From Proteiniphilum sp. UBA5384 (GTDB taxonomy: Bacteria; Bacteroidota; Bacteroidia; Bacteroidales; Dysgonomonadaceae), in NCBI RefSeq assembly GCF_002410825.1, contig NZ_DHOS01000073.1, forward strand, positions 93,355 through 157,354: a DNA stretch of 64,000 bases, written 5' to 3'. This document shows, piece by piece, positions 1 to 8,904 of the stretch. Position 1 is the first letter of the stretch. The number at the start of each line of letters is the position of its first letter. Under the pieces are notes generated by a model. That model was given only the letters and a program-made list of their open reading frames with translations, made no database searches and had not been told where the DNA came from. The position numbers and the translations under genes were made by a program.

Positions 1-2
1 TA

Positions 3-956
3 GATTTTACTTTGGATGATATTGATGCCCTTTCACGTAGGGTACCCTGCATCTGCAAGGTGGCGCCTAACTCAAAAAAATACCATATTCAGGATGTAAA
101 CCGGGCAGGAGGAATTTTGGGTATACTCAATGAACTCGCCAAATCAGAACTTGTGGATACCTCGGTACACCGTGCCGACGGACATACCCTGGCTGAGGCA
201 TTGTCAGCATACGATATTACCAATGGGAGCCCCGGTGTAGAAGCGCTCAGAATCTATTCGTCCGCACCCGGTAACCGGTATAATATTGTAATGGCATCGC
301 AGAACGCACAGTTCAAAGAACTGGATACCGACAGGGAGAATGGTTGTATCAGGAATATAGAACATGCTTATACCAAAGATGGTGGACTGGCCATCCTGAA
401 AGGAAATATTGCAGAAAACGGCTGCGTGGTAAAGACGGCCGGCGTAGATGAGAGCATTTGGAAATTTAGCGGCAAAGCCAAAGTGTTTCATTCTCAGGAT
501 GATGCCTGTACAGGTATACTGAATGGTGACGTGCAGGCCGGTGATGTGGTTGTAATCGTGTACGAAGGCCCCAAAGGGGGACCCGGAATGCAGGAGATGC
601 TTTATCCTACGTCCTATATCAAAGCCCGGCATCTGGGTGCCGAATGTGCGTTGATTACCGATGGGCGTTTTTCGGGTGGTACCTCAGGGCTCTCTATCGG
701 CCATGTCTCTCCCGAGGCGGCTGCAGGCGGCAGTATCGGACTGGTACGGGAGGGCGACATCATCGAAATAGATATCCCTTCCCGTTCCATCAATTTAAAA
801 ATATCGGACGAAGAACTTCAGGAGAGAAGACGGCAGGAAGAAGCCAAAGGAGAAAATGCCTTTAAACCCCGGCGCGACAGGGTAATTTCGAAGGCATTGA
901 AAGCGTACGCCGCTTTTGTAAGTTCGGCCGACCTTGGGGCAGTAAGAATCATTTAA
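3..956 (+). CDS. ilvD: Dihydroxy-acid dehydratase, C-terminal part (cut by window edge)
   Basis: IlvD dehydrates 2,3-dihydroxy-3-methylbutanoate (and the isoleucine analogue) to the 2-keto acid in valine, leucine and isoleucine synthesis, using an Fe-S cluster. About 318 C-terminal residues are visible. The reading frame is open to the left edge (FTLDDIDALSRRVP), so the gene begins upstream; the TTG at 12 is not a start. Family signatures seen are GGILGILNEL near the left end, GPKGGPGMQEM and LYPTSYI in the middle, and ITDGRFSGGTSGLSIGHVSP close to the C-terminus. Full-length family members are roughly 560-620 residues. The gene leads the cluster ilvD-ilvB-ilvN-ilvC, and a 44-bp gap separates it from ilvB. 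Identification is secure; only the N-terminal half is missing. Confidence 0.97.
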   Translation, partial: DFTLDDIDALSRRVPCICKVAPNSKKYHIQDVNRAGGILGILNELAKSELVDTSVHRADGHTLAEALSAYDITNGSPGVEALRIYSSAPGNRYNIVMASQNAQFKELDTDRENGCIRNIEHAYTKDGGLAILKGNIAENGCVVKTAGVDESIWKFSGKAKVFHSQDDACTGILNGDVQAGDVVVIVYEGPKGGPGMQEMLYPTSYIKARHLGAECALITDGRFSGGTSGLSIGHVSPEAAAGGSIGLVREGDIIEIDIPSRSINLKISDEELQERRRQEEAKGENAFKPRRDRVISKALKAYAAFVSSADLGAVRII

Positions 957-1000
957 GATAAGAGATACAATTTTAGGTTCAAGTTTAAAGAGAAGAGTGT

Positions 1001-2725
1001 ATGGACAAAACTATTCAAACGGAAACTATTCCCGGGAGTGAAATACTTATTCGTTCACTGCTCGCCGAAGGAGTAGACACCATATTCGGCTATCCGGGTG
1101 GAGCTATCATGCCCGTATTCGATGCCTTGTATGATCATAAGAATGAGATCCGGCACATCCTGGTACGTCATGAACAGGGAGCGCTCCATGCAGCGCAGGG
1201 ATATGCCAGGGTCTCGGAAAAGGTGGGTGTAGCCCTTGTTACATCCGGTCCCGGTGCAACCAATGCCATCACCGGTATCACCGATGCCATGATGGATAGT
1301 ACCCCGTTGGTGGTGATCTCGGGACAAGTCAATTCCACCCTGCTGGGTTCAGATGCTTTTCAGGAGGCCGATGTGATCGGCGTCACTCAACCCATTACCA
1401 AATGGGCTTACCAGGTACGGCGAGCGGAAGATATCGCATGGGCGGTTTCAAGGGCATTCTATATTGCTTCAAGTGGACGTCCCGGACCGGTGGTGCTTGA
1501 TATAGCCAAAGACGCACAGGTGCTGAAATGCGGTTTTGTGTATGAGAAAACGACCTTCCTGCGGAGCTATCATCCGCTACCGCAAGTGGAAGAAGATAAG
1601 ATAAAAAAAGCAGCCGACATTATCAACAATGCCAAAAAGCCGTTGGCCCTGGTAGGACAGGGGGTAATCCTTGGAAAAGCTGAAAAAGAATTATGCGCTT
1701 TCCTGGAAAAAGGAGGTATTCCGTTTGGGTCTACTATTCTGGGACTCTCAGCCATGCCTTCCGATCATCCCCTGAATCAGGGTATGCTGGGTATGCACGG
1801 CAATGTGGCACCCAACATGAAGACCAATGAGTGTGATGTGCTGATTGCTATAGGAATGCGGTTCGACGACCGGGTGACAGGTGATCTGAAAACCTATGCC
1901 AGACAGGCAAAGGTAATCCATTTCGATATAGACTTGGCCGAAATGGACAAGAATGTGAAAACTACTGTAAAAGTACTGGGTGATGCAAAACAAACATTAC
2001 CAATGGTAACCGCATTGCTCGAAAAGAAATCATACCCCGAATGGACCGGAGAGTTTAAATCCTACGAGCAAAAGGAATTTGACTGTATCATCAAAAATGA
2101 ACTTTATCCCGAAAATGGGGGAGCAATAAAAATGGGCGAGGTGGTGAACAAAGTGACCGAAGCCACCCACAATAAAGCTGTCTGCGTCACCGATGTAGGA
2201 CAACACCAGATGATGGCTACCCGCTATTTCAAATACAATCAATCACGCAGTATGGTCACCTCGGGTGGATTAGGTACGATGGGATTTGGCTTGCCTGCCG
2301 GTATCGGAGCCAAATATGGTGCTCCCGACAGGACGGTCTGTGTCTTCGTCGGAGATGGTGGGTTACAGATGACGATCCAGGAATTCGGTACTATTATGGA
2401 ATATGGTATAGATGTGAAAATTATCCTGCTGAACAATAATTTCCTGGGGATGGTGCGCCAATGGCAGGAACTTTTTTTTGACGAGCGCTATTCGGAAACA
2501 CATCTGAAGAATCCCGACTTTGTAAAGATTGCCGATGCTTATAATATAAAAGGACGCAAAGTGACTCAGCGTGCCGAACTTGATGAAGCTATACAGGAGA
2601 TGCTGGCACACAAAGGAGCATACCTGCTTGAGGTGTTGGTGGAGACCAAAGGAATGGTCTATCCGATGGTACCTGCGGGTGGAACAATTACCAATATACT
2701 GTTGGGGAACGGGCATACTTTGTGA
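1001..2725 (+). CDS. ilvB: Acetolactate synthase large subunit
   Basis: This is the catalytic subunit (574 aa) of acetohydroxyacid synthase. It condenses two pyruvates, or pyruvate and 2-ketobutyrate, with thiamine diphosphate, and is the first common step of branched-chain amino acid synthesis in the cytosol. The N-terminal ThDP domain has FGYPGGAIMP (about 29-38) and the catalytic glutamate Glu58 in RHEQGA. A central FAD-type domain follows (about 195-335). The C-terminal ThDP-binding motif is GDGGLQM (about 451) with NNNFLGMVRQWQ. Length is normal for the family. It sits between ilvD and the regulatory subunit gene ilvN, so the cluster is probably one transcript. The ATG at 1001 begins a typical N-terminus. 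Confidence 0.97.
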   Translation: MDKTIQTETIPGSEILIRSLLAEGVDTIFGYPGGAIMPVFDALYDHKNEIRHILVRHEQGALHAAQGYARVSEKVGVALVTSGPGATNAITGITDAMMDSTPLVVISGQVNSTLLGSDAFQEADVIGVTQPITKWAYQVRRAEDIAWAVSRAFYIASSGRPGPVVLDIAKDAQVLKCGFVYEKTTFLRSYHPLPQVEEDKIKKAADIINNAKKPLALVGQGVILGKAEKELCAFLEKGGIPFGSTILGLSAMPSDHPLNQGMLGMHGNVAPNMKTNECDVLIAIGMRFDDRVTGDLKTYARQAKVIHFDIDLAEMDKNVKTTVKVLGDAKQTLPMVTALLEKKSYPEWTGEFKSYEQKEFDCIIKNELYPENGGAIKMGEVVNKVTEATHNKAVCVTDVGQHQMMATRYFKYNQSRSMVTSGGLGTMGFGLPAGIGAKYGAPDRTVCVFVGDGGLQMTIQEFGTIMEYGIDVKIILLNNNFLGMVRQWQELFFDERYSETHLKNPDFVKIADAYNIKGRKVTQRAELDEAIQEMLAHKGAYLLEVLVETKGMVYPMVPAGGTITNILLGNGHTL

Positions 2726-2766
2726 AAGTAAAAGTTAAGAGTGAAAATTAAAAATTAAAAGTAAGC
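2726..2766 (+). repeat. Degenerate 7-bp tandem repeat filling the ilvB-ilvN gap
   Basis: The gap begins right after the ilvB stop and reads as in-register heptamers: AAGTAAA, AGTTAAG, AGTGAAA, ATTAAAA, ATTAAAA, then GTAAGC before the ilvN ATG. The same type of heptamer run fills the gaps at 9636, 12119 and 13443. Function unknown. Confidence 0.6.
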
Positions 2767-3342
2767 ATGGACGGGAATAAAATATTATATACTATCACTA
2801 TTTTCTCAGAAAATACGGTAGGAGTTCTCAATCAGATTACAACCATCTTTACCCGCAGGCAACTCAATATCGAGACATTGTCGGTATCGCCATCTGCTAT
2901 CAGGGGAATCCATAAATTCACTATTACTACCTTCTCGGATGACGAAGAGGTGATGAAAAAGCTGGTACGGTTGATCGACAAGCGGGTGGATATATTGAAA
3001 GCCTATTTCAATACCGACGAAGATCTGGTACATCAGGAACTGGCACTTTATAAACTTTCGACCGATAAGGTAATGGAACATGGTTCCATTGAATACCTGG
3101 TGAGAAAATACAATATCCGTATCTTGGAGGTGAATGAAGATTGTGTGGTCTTTTTAAAGGCGGGACATTATGAAGAGACTCAAAGTCTTTTTGAAGAATT
3201 GGCGGAGACCATTGGCGTGTTGCAATTCGTCCGCTCGGGAAGGATTGCCATCACCAAGTCGAAGGTAGAACGCCTGAGTGATATGTTGTCCAAATGGGAA
3301 CAGCAGAGGATCGACTTGCAAAAAGCGGAAAATGCAGTATAA
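2767..3342 (+). CDS. ilvN: Acetolactate synthase small (regulatory) subunit
   Basis: This 191-aa protein is the regulatory partner of IlvB. It activates the large subunit and normally confers feedback inhibition by valine. An N-terminal ACT domain (about 6-80) has the typical start LYTITIFSENTVGVLNQITTIF followed by RRQLNIETLSVSPS. A second ACT-like half covers about 85-165. The length is in the range of the long small subunits of Bacteroidetes. It lies 41 bp downstream of ilvB and 23 bp upstream of ilvC. My recollection is that some Bacteroides clusters carry an acyl-ACP thioesterase gene between ilvN and ilvC; none is present here. Confidence 0.95.
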   Translation: MDGNKILYTITIFSENTVGVLNQITTIFTRRQLNIETLSVSPSAIRGIHKFTITTFSDDEEVMKKLVRLIDKRVDILKAYFNTDEDLVHQELALYKLSTDKVMEHGSIEYLVRKYNIRILEVNEDCVVFLKAGHYEETQSLFEELAETIGVLQFVRSGRIAITKSKVERLSDMLSKWEQQRIDLQKAENAV

Positions 3343-3365
3343 AATCAATAAAAATAGAAACAAAA

Positions 3366-4412
3366 ATGGCAAAAATGAATTTTGGCGGGGTAGAAGAAAA
3401 TGTAGTTACCCGCGATGAATTTCCCTTGGAGAAAGCACGGGAAGTATTGAAAGATGAAACAATAGCAGTGATCGGCTATGGAGTGCAAGGCCCCGGACAG
3501 TCGCTTAACCTGCGTGATAATGGATTCAATGTAATTATAGGTCAGCGGAAGGAAAGTAAGACCTGGGATAAAGCGGTAGCCGATGGATGGGTGCCTGGTG
3601 AAACGCTCTTCGAAATTGAAGAGGCGTGCGAACGGGGTACCATCATTCAGTACTTGCTTTCTGATGCGGCACAAATTGCCCTGTGGCCCACGGTAAAGAA
3701 ACATCTGACTGCGGGGAAGGCTCTTTATTTCTCTCATGGTTTTGGTATTACCTATAAAGAACGTACCGGTATCATCCCGCCTGCTGACGTGGACGTGATC
3801 TTAGTAGCTCCTAAAGGATCGGGGACAAGCCTTCGGAAAATGTTTTTAGAAGGACGTGGCCTTAATTCAAGCTATGCCATCTATCAGGATGCTACGGGAA
3901 AAGCATTCGACCGCGTGATCGCCCTTGGGATAGGTGTAGGATCGGGATATCTTTTTGAAACCGACTTCAAACGTGAGGTATATTCCGACCTTACCGGTGA
4001 ACGGGGTACGCTGATGGGCGCTATCCAAGGCCTGTTGCTGGCTCAGTATGAAGTATTACGTGAAAATGGACATACCCCTTCTGAAGCATTCAACGAAACG
4101 GTAGAAGAACTTACCCAGTCATTGATGCCGTTATTCGCCGAGAAAGGGATGGACTGGATGTATGCCAACTGTTCCACTACCGCACAACGGGGTGCGCTCG
4201 ATTGGATGGGACCGTTCCATGATGCTGCTAAGCCTGTCTTTCAGAAACTCTATGAGGAAGTAGCCTGCGGTAATGAAGCACAACGCTCTATCGATAGTAA
4301 TTCACAAGCTGATTATCGGGAAAAACTGGAAGAGGAGCTGAAAACCCTTCGCGAAAGTGAAATGTGGCAGACCGGAGCCGTCGTGAGAAAATTGCGTCCG
4401 GAGAATAATTGA
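3366..4412 (+). CDS. ilvC: Ketol-acid reductoisomerase
   Basis: IlvC (348 aa) converts acetolactate to dihydroxyisovalerate by Mg-dependent alkyl migration and NADPH reduction, the second common step of the pathway. The Rossmann motif is VIGYGVQGPGQ (35-45), and QRKESKTW (about 60-67) is the cofactor-phosphate loop. VAPKGSGTSLR and the acidic C-terminal domain with ETVEELTQSLMPLF complete the picture. I chose ATG 3366 because an upstream in-frame GTG at 3294 would overlap ilvN and adds a non-homologous 24-residue leader. It is the last gene of the ilv cluster and is followed by a hairpin terminator at 4451-4486. Confidence 0.96.
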   Translation: MAKMNFGGVEENVVTRDEFPLEKAREVLKDETIAVIGYGVQGPGQSLNLRDNGFNVIIGQRKESKTWDKAVADGWVPGETLFEIEEACERGTIIQYLLSDAAQIALWPTVKKHLTAGKALYFSHGFGITYKERTGIIPPADVDVILVAPKGSGTSLRKMFLEGRGLNSSYAIYQDATGKAFDRVIALGIGVGSGYLFETDFKREVYSDLTGERGTLMGAIQGLLLAQYEVLRENGHTPSEAFNETVEELTQSLMPLFAEKGMDWMYANCSTTAQRGALDWMGPFHDAAKPVFQKLYEEVACGNEAQRSIDSNSQADYREKLEEELKTLRESEMWQTGAVVRKLRPENN

Positions 4413-4450
4413 TTACTGCAATACTGAATATAAATACGGTAATTTAAAAA

Positions 4451-4486
4451 AGAAAGAGCCCGACAGACCGTCAGGCTCTTTCTTTT
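4451..4486. terminator. Bidirectional terminator between ilvC and pdxA
   Basis: AAGAAAGAGCC and GGCTCTTTCTT pair around an inner GAC/GTC stem with an AGACC loop. The right side ends in a T-run and the left side in an A-run, so it can stop both convergent genes. Confidence 0.85.
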
Positions 4487-4497
4487 TATCCCAGATC

Positions 4498-5595
4498 CTA
4501 CATCTCTTCTTCTTGGGTAAGATCCAGTTTCTCGTCGTCTTTACCCCGGTCGAAGAACATTTTTTTCAGTGGATTTTTGCGGGCTTCGTCATAAGCCTGC
4601 CTGTTCCTGAAAACATCAATACCCATATAAATAGCCTGGCGGAACGACTCATCGGAAGCCATGTTTTTTCCCGCAATATCATAAGCAGTACCATGATCGG
4701 GCGAAGTACGCACGATCGGTAAGCCTGCCGTATAATTGACGCCCGAATCCATGGCGAGGGTCTTGAAAGGAATCAGCCCCTGGTCGTGGTACATCGCCAG
4801 GATGGCATCGAACTCCTTGAATCGTCCCGATCCAAAGAAACCGTCGGCCGGGAATGGCCCTGCACAGAGTATCCACTGGTCCTGTGCTTCCTTTACTGCG
4901 GGCGCAATGATCTCATTTTCCTCTTTTCCCAACAGTCCGTTTTCTCCGGCATGTGGATTTAGTCCCAATACGGCAATACGTGGGTTTTCTACCCTGAAAT
5001 CACGTTTCAACGTGTAATCAAGGGTTTTCAGTTTTTCCATAATCAATTCCTTGGAGAGTTTTGACGAGACCTCCGAAAGAGGAACATGAGTAGTGGCTAA
5101 TGCCACGCGCATTGTTTCCGTTGCCATGATCATCAATGCCTTTTCCCGGTTTACGGCAAAACGCTCTTCTAAAAATTCGGTATGTCCGGGAAATTGAAAG
5201 CGATCATTTTGAATAGAGTCTTTATTGATGGGAAGCGTGACTAATACGTCTATTTTACCATTGGCCAGATCCTGACAAGCAACATCCAGCGCCGTATAAG
5301 CTGCGCCCCCGGACTCGGTGCTTGCCGATCCGAGTTCTATCTTGATTTCTTCCTTGATGCAATTGACCAGATTGATTTTCCCTTCATGGGACTCTTCTAC
5401 CTTGGAGATAATATGAAAATTAGGTGTATCACTGTTGAGTACTTTGCGGTGATAAGACGCCGATTTGGATGAACCGTACACTATAGGGTGGAACAGCTCG
5501 AGTATTCTGGCATCGGAGAAGGTTTTCAGTAGAATCTCATATCCTACGCCATTCACATCACCATGCGTGATGCCCACCTTGATTAAATCTGACAT
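4498..5595 (-). CDS. pdxA: 4-hydroxythreonine-4-phosphate dehydrogenase
   Basis: PdxA (365 aa) oxidises 4-phosphohydroxy-L-threonine in the deoxyxylulose-5-phosphate-dependent branch of pyridoxal phosphate synthesis. Visible motifs are GITHGDVNGVGYEI at the N-terminus, GHTEFLEE around residue 138, VLGLNPHAGENG, and the metal-site segment AMYHDQGLIPFK followed by GLPIVRTSPDHGTAYDIAGK. The length is slightly above the E. coli enzyme because of a charged C-terminal tail (KDDEKLDLTQEEEM). It is on the minus strand, 55 bp downstream of the DUF4837 lipoprotein gene, and probably shares its transcript. Confidence 0.95.
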   Translation of the reverse strand: MSDLIKVGITHGDVNGVGYEILLKTFSDARILELFHPIVYGSSKSASYHRKVLNSDTPNFHIISKVEESHEGKINLVNCIKEEIKIELGSASTESGGAAYTALDVACQDLANGKIDVLVTLPINKDSIQNDRFQFPGHTEFLEERFAVNREKALMIMATETMRVALATTHVPLSEVSSKLSKELIMEKLKTLDYTLKRDFRVENPRIAVLGLNPHAGENGLLGKEENEIIAPAVKEAQDQWILCAGPFPADGFFGSGRFKEFDAILAMYHDQGLIPFKTLAMDSGVNYTAGLPIVRTSPDHGTAYDIAGKNMASDESFRQAIYMGIDVFRNRQAYDEARKNPLKKMFFDRGKDDEKLDLTQEEEM

Positions 5596-5650
5596 GTATA
5601 TATGTTAATTAAAAATGTATTATGGATAAAAATCCGTGATGAATTAATGA

Positions 5651-6652
5651 TCAAGATTCCTTTTCTCCTTCTCTTTCAGGAATACTGATAGTGTAGAGGG
5701 TCGACTCAAGACTACGCATAAGATTTCTCTTATTCATCTCCGGAGCATATACAAATACCTCGACTACCACCACCATACCTGTATTTTCGTTAGCGAAGGC
5801 ATGCATCACGAACGGGCCTCCCATCATATCTGAGGACATTTCCCAGAGGCCGCGCAACTCTGCACGGAAAAGGCCGTCTGTTTCCATTTTACGATAATCG
5901 GGTGAGTAAACAGTGGTGGTTGTCATTTGCGAATCGAACGAACCCTTGATATATTCTCCTAATACCCTATTCCGGATTCCAATAAGTGAGTCTCTTTCAA
6001 AAACAGTCTCGGAAGTATAGGGAAATTGGTATATTACGATGTCCTGACGTCCCCGGGGAGCATTGTTGGTCGCCCAGTAGAAATTCTCATGCTCAGTGAT
6101 GTTGGGCAATCCTTTGGGAAAATGAATATTAATATCAAAAACCTGTTTAACACGGGCTATCGGTTCTTTCGACTGGGTCATGAGATATTTTGCATTGCGT
6201 TCCAGTTCCTTGGAAATAAAGTAGTCTATGATACTTTCCTTGTTTTCTGTTACGAATTGTATAAAACTGGCCGTATCAGGTGCATGAATATTCATGATGA
6301 CCTGCCCCATGGCATATTTATCGAGATCCGCCGTGAGTTTGGGATAACTGTAAATATCCGATATTTCGGGGATAATCACATTCCTCGCTACTTTGAAAGT
6401 ACTGGTAAAGTTATCCGGAGTAAGTTGCACTACCCGAAAGTTGGGCTCTGGTTGGGGAATCGCCTTTACATTGGAATTAAGTACACCGAAAAGAGCACGT
6501 CCCGCAGCGCCTTCCCATGCGTTTTTGTCCATTATGACGATTACCTCGTTAGTAGATCCTGAAGCGGAAAAAAAACTCCCTCCACCGTCACATGATGTAA
6601 ACAGCACAAATAAAGCCATAATGGCCGGTAAAACTGCATATTGTTCCTTCAT
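5651..6652 (-). CDS. DUF4837 family lipoprotein
   Basis: This 333-aa protein has a lipoprotein signal peptide: a hydrophobic stretch AIMALFVLF followed by the lipobox LFTSC, cleaved before Cys25. I recognise the body as DUF4837, a Bacteroidetes-restricted family of envelope lipoproteins without known function; features include VIVIMDKNAWEG near the mature N-terminus, NIHFPKGLP, and ENFYWATNNAPRGRQDIVIYQF in the middle. There is no catalytic motif that I can identify. It lies between rlmN and pdxA on the same strand, with its own -7 type promoter box at 6678-6685. The family assignment is from memory of conserved segments; no enzymatic role is implied. Confidence 0.85.
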   Translation of the reverse strand: MKEQYAVLPAIMALFVLFTSCDGGGSFFSASGSTNEVIVIMDKNAWEGAAGRALFGVLNSNVKAIPQPEPNFRVVQLTPDNFTSTFKVARNVIIPEISDIYSYPKLTADLDKYAMGQVIMNIHAPDTASFIQFVTENKESIIDYFISKELERNAKYLMTQSKEPIARVKQVFDINIHFPKGLPNITEHENFYWATNNAPRGRQDIVIYQFPYTSETVFERDSLIGIRNRVLGEYIKGSFDSQMTTTTVYSPDYRKMETDGLFRAELRGLWEMSSDMMGGPFVMHAFANENTGMVVVVEVFVYAPEMNKRNLMRSLESTLYTISIPEREGEKES

Positions 6653-6677
6653 ATCGACGTAGTTTAAAAGTTGAAAA

Positions 6678-6685
6678 CAAATATA
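6678..6685 (-). promoter_or_regulatory. Bacteroidetes -7 box upstream of the DUF4837 gene
   Basis: Read on the minus strand the sequence is TATATTTG, a perfect TAnnTTTG box 25 bp upstream of the ATG. No clear -33 TTG is visible at 19-20 bp. Confidence 0.45.
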
Positions 6686-6735
6686 CGATTATTTGGGTGA
6701 AATAAAACTGTTGAGGCTAAAATAATCGTTAAAGT

Positions 6736-7761
6736 CTATTTTACCAGCTTCGCCGTCGACAGCATCCCGCAGGCGGCGAAGATATCCTCTCCCCTTGAGG
6801 CGCGGATGGTGCAGATGAATCCTTTCGCGGTAAGGAAGTCGCGAAATTTTACCATATTCTCGTTGGAGGAGGGTTTCAGGTTGCTCATCGGGATCACATG
6901 GAAGCGGATCAGGTTGATACGGCAGTCCAGACCGGCAAGCAGTTTGGTCAGTTCCCGTGCATAGAGCAGCGAATCGTTCACGCCGTCAAACATGATATAT
7001 TCGAAGGAAAGTCTCCGTTGACGGCTCCAGTCGTACTCGCGCAGCATCTCAATTACTGAGGTCGAGGGAGCCGATTTTTCGATCGGCATGATGGTGAGTC
7101 GTTCTTCCGGTATCGGGTTGTGGAGGCTCACTGCCAGGTGGCATTTGCTCTCTTCGAGAAACCTTTTCAAGTTGGATGTCAGTCCAATGGTGGAGAGGGT
7201 GATGCGCCGTGGGCTCCAGCTGAGTCCATATTCAGCCTGGAGCAGTTCCGACGCCTTCTTTACGTTCTTGTAGTTATCCAGCGGTTCTCCCATTCCCATA
7301 AACACTAAATTGGTGATCTCTTCCGAGCCGGGCACCGAGTAGACCTGGTTCAATATTTCATTGGTGCTGAGATTATCATGGAATCCCTGTTTTCCCGTCA
7401 TGCAGAAGTCGCAGTTCATCCGGCATCCCACCTGCGAAGAGACGCAGATGGTAAGGCGGTCCTCTTCGGGGATGGTCACCGTCTCGATGAATTTTCCGCC
7501 CGAAGTCCTGAACAGCATCTTACGCGTACCGTCCACCGATGTCTGTATATCCAACGGTTCCGATCTTCCTATATCGAATTTCTCCGAAAGGAGCTCCCTG
7601 TTCCTCAGCGAGATGTTGGTCATATCATCGATCTGCTTCACCCGTTTTTCATAGACCCAGTCGGCAATCTGCTTGCCGGTGAATTTGGGCAATCCCAGTT
7701 CCGCTACGCTTTCGGTGATCTCGGCAAGCGTCATCCCCAGAAGATATTGTTTTTGCTCCAT
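6736..7761 (-). CDS. rlmN: 23S rRNA A2503-C2 / tRNA A37 methyltransferase RlmN
   Basis: RlmN is a radical SAM enzyme that methylates C2 of A2503 in 23S rRNA and A37 of some tRNAs. With the start at ATG 7761 it is 341 aa; a TTG three codons upstream is less likely. The radical SAM cluster cysteines are Cys113, Cys117 and Cys120 in CRMNCDFCMTGKQGF. The C-terminal segment CTIRASRGEDIFAACGML carries the second catalytic cysteine that forms the methyl-transfer intermediate. LVFMGMGEPLDN and RITLSTIGL are further family signatures. A TATCTTTG promoter box lies 25 bp upstream. It is the first gene on the minus strand of this block, followed by the DUF4837 gene. Confidence 0.96.
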   Translation of the reverse strand: MEQKQYLLGMTLAEITESVAELGLPKFTGKQIADWVYEKRVKQIDDMTNISLRNRELLSEKFDIGRSEPLDIQTSVDGTRKMLFRTSGGKFIETVTIPEEDRLTICVSSQVGCRMNCDFCMTGKQGFHDNLSTNEILNQVYSVPGSEEITNLVFMGMGEPLDNYKNVKKASELLQAEYGLSWSPRRITLSTIGLTSNLKRFLEESKCHLAVSLHNPIPEERLTIMPIEKSAPSTSVIEMLREYDWSRQRRLSFEYIMFDGVNDSLLYARELTKLLAGLDCRINLIRFHVIPMSNLKPSSNENMVKFRDFLTAKGFICTIRASRGEDIFAACGMLSTAKLVK

Positions 7762-7786
7762 TTGCTGCAATTATATTTGAAGTGCA

Positions 7787-7794
7787 AAGATAAG
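7787..7794 (-). promoter_or_regulatory. Bacteroidetes -7 box upstream of rlmN
   Basis: The minus strand reads TATCTTTG, a perfect TAnnTTTG match, 25 bp before the rlmN ATG. A -33 TTG is not evident. Confidence 0.45.
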
Positions 7795-7894
7795 GTTAAT
7801 TAGTCATAATAAAGTGGGTTTTGCGAACAAATATTTCAAGGGAAGGGTTTTATATGTAGTTAGTTATCAGTTGAAAGATAAAAAATGCGGGATT

Positions 7895-8755
7895 ATGCAG
7901 AAACAAAGCGAAGAAAAAAAATTGCGACCGAAACAAGAGCAGCGTCGCCCCGGAAAAGAGTCGAAGATGAGACCGGTCCCTCAAACAGAGCCTGTAAAAC
8001 AAGAGAATAAACTCAAAGGAAAAATTGCCCTGATAACCGGGGGTGACAGCGGTATCGGGAAGGCCACGGCATTGCTTTTTGCGACGAACGGCGCAGACAT
8101 TGCTATCGCTTACTTAAGTGAAACCGATGATGCGAAAGCTACCCAAAAGGAGATTCGGGAAATGGGAAGACAGTGCCTGCTCATAAAGGGGGACCTCTCC
8201 AAAGAGTCGAACTGTAAAAAGGCGGTCGCTAAGACGATTGAAAGATTCTCCAAACTCGATATTTTAATCAACAATGCGGCTTTGCATTGGGAAAAGGAAA
8301 GCCTGGAGGAGATCTCAACGGAACAGTGGGAGCGTACTTTTGTCAATAATGTATTTTCTTATTTTTGGGTTACCAAGTATGCCCTGAAGCATCTCAAAGA
8401 AGGCGCTGCCATAGTCAATACAAGTTCTGTGACCGCTTACCGGGGGAGTGCCAAACTCATCGATTACTCTGCTACCAAGGGTGCTATCGTAAGTTTCACC
8501 CGAAGTCTTGCCCAGAACTTGGTTCCAAGGAAAATACGGGTGAACGCCGTAGCACCCGGGCCAATATGGACACCGCTGATTGCTTCCACTTTTGATAAGG
8601 AAAAAGTAGCCGGATTTGGCAGTGAAACCCCAATGGGCAGGGCGGGAGAACCTAATGAAGTGGCTACCTGCTTTCTCTTTCTGGCGTCCGGCGACTCGTC
8701 CTATATGAGCGGTCAATGCTTGCATCCCAATGGAGGAGAGATAGTGAATGGTTGA
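7895..8755 (+). CDS. SDR family oxidoreductase (general-stress YhdF/YghA type)
   Basis: This is a short-chain dehydrogenase/reductase of 286 aa. A charged, Gln/Lys/Pro-rich leader (about 1-40) precedes the Rossmann fold, as in the YhdF/YghA-like subgroup. The nucleotide motif is ALITGGDSGIGKA (about 48-60), followed by NNAA (about 123-126) and the active-site YSATK pair Tyr-x3-Lys. Substrate is unknown; the subgroup is often annotated as general-stress or glucose dehydrogenase-like. ATG 7895 was chosen because the upstream extension to 7814 has no homology and would run across the promoter region. It is monocistronic, with a good terminator at 8820-8860. Confidence 0.9.
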   Translation: MQKQSEEKKLRPKQEQRRPGKESKMRPVPQTEPVKQENKLKGKIALITGGDSGIGKATALLFATNGADIAIAYLSETDDAKATQKEIREMGRQCLLIKGDLSKESNCKKAVAKTIERFSKLDILINNAALHWEKESLEEISTEQWERTFVNNVFSYFWVTKYALKHLKEGAAIVNTSSVTAYRGSAKLIDYSATKGAIVSFTRSLAQNLVPRKIRVNAVAPGPIWTPLIASTFDKEKVAGFGSETPMGRAGEPNEVATCFLFLASGDSSYMSGQCLHPNGGEIVNG

Positions 8756-8819
8756 AATTCTTATATGCTGAAATATATAGAACATGATACAGAAACAAAT
8801 GAAGTAGAATAAGCGAAAA

Positions 8820-8860
8820 AACCCGGATACTTTCACAAGCCTCCGGGTTCGAAATTTTTT
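8820..8860 (+). terminator. Terminator after the SDR gene
   Basis: AACCCGGA (8820-8827) pairs with TCCGGGTT (8842-8849) and is followed by CGAAATTTTTT. Confidence 0.85.
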
Positions 8861-8904
8861 GTAATTAAAAGTAGAAGTAGAGTATTTATTGAGTAAGCAA
8901 GGGG

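Noticed and set aside
3294..3365. Longer start for ilvC (GTG at 3294).
   Set aside because: It overlaps the end of ilvN and the added 24 residues do not resemble the family.
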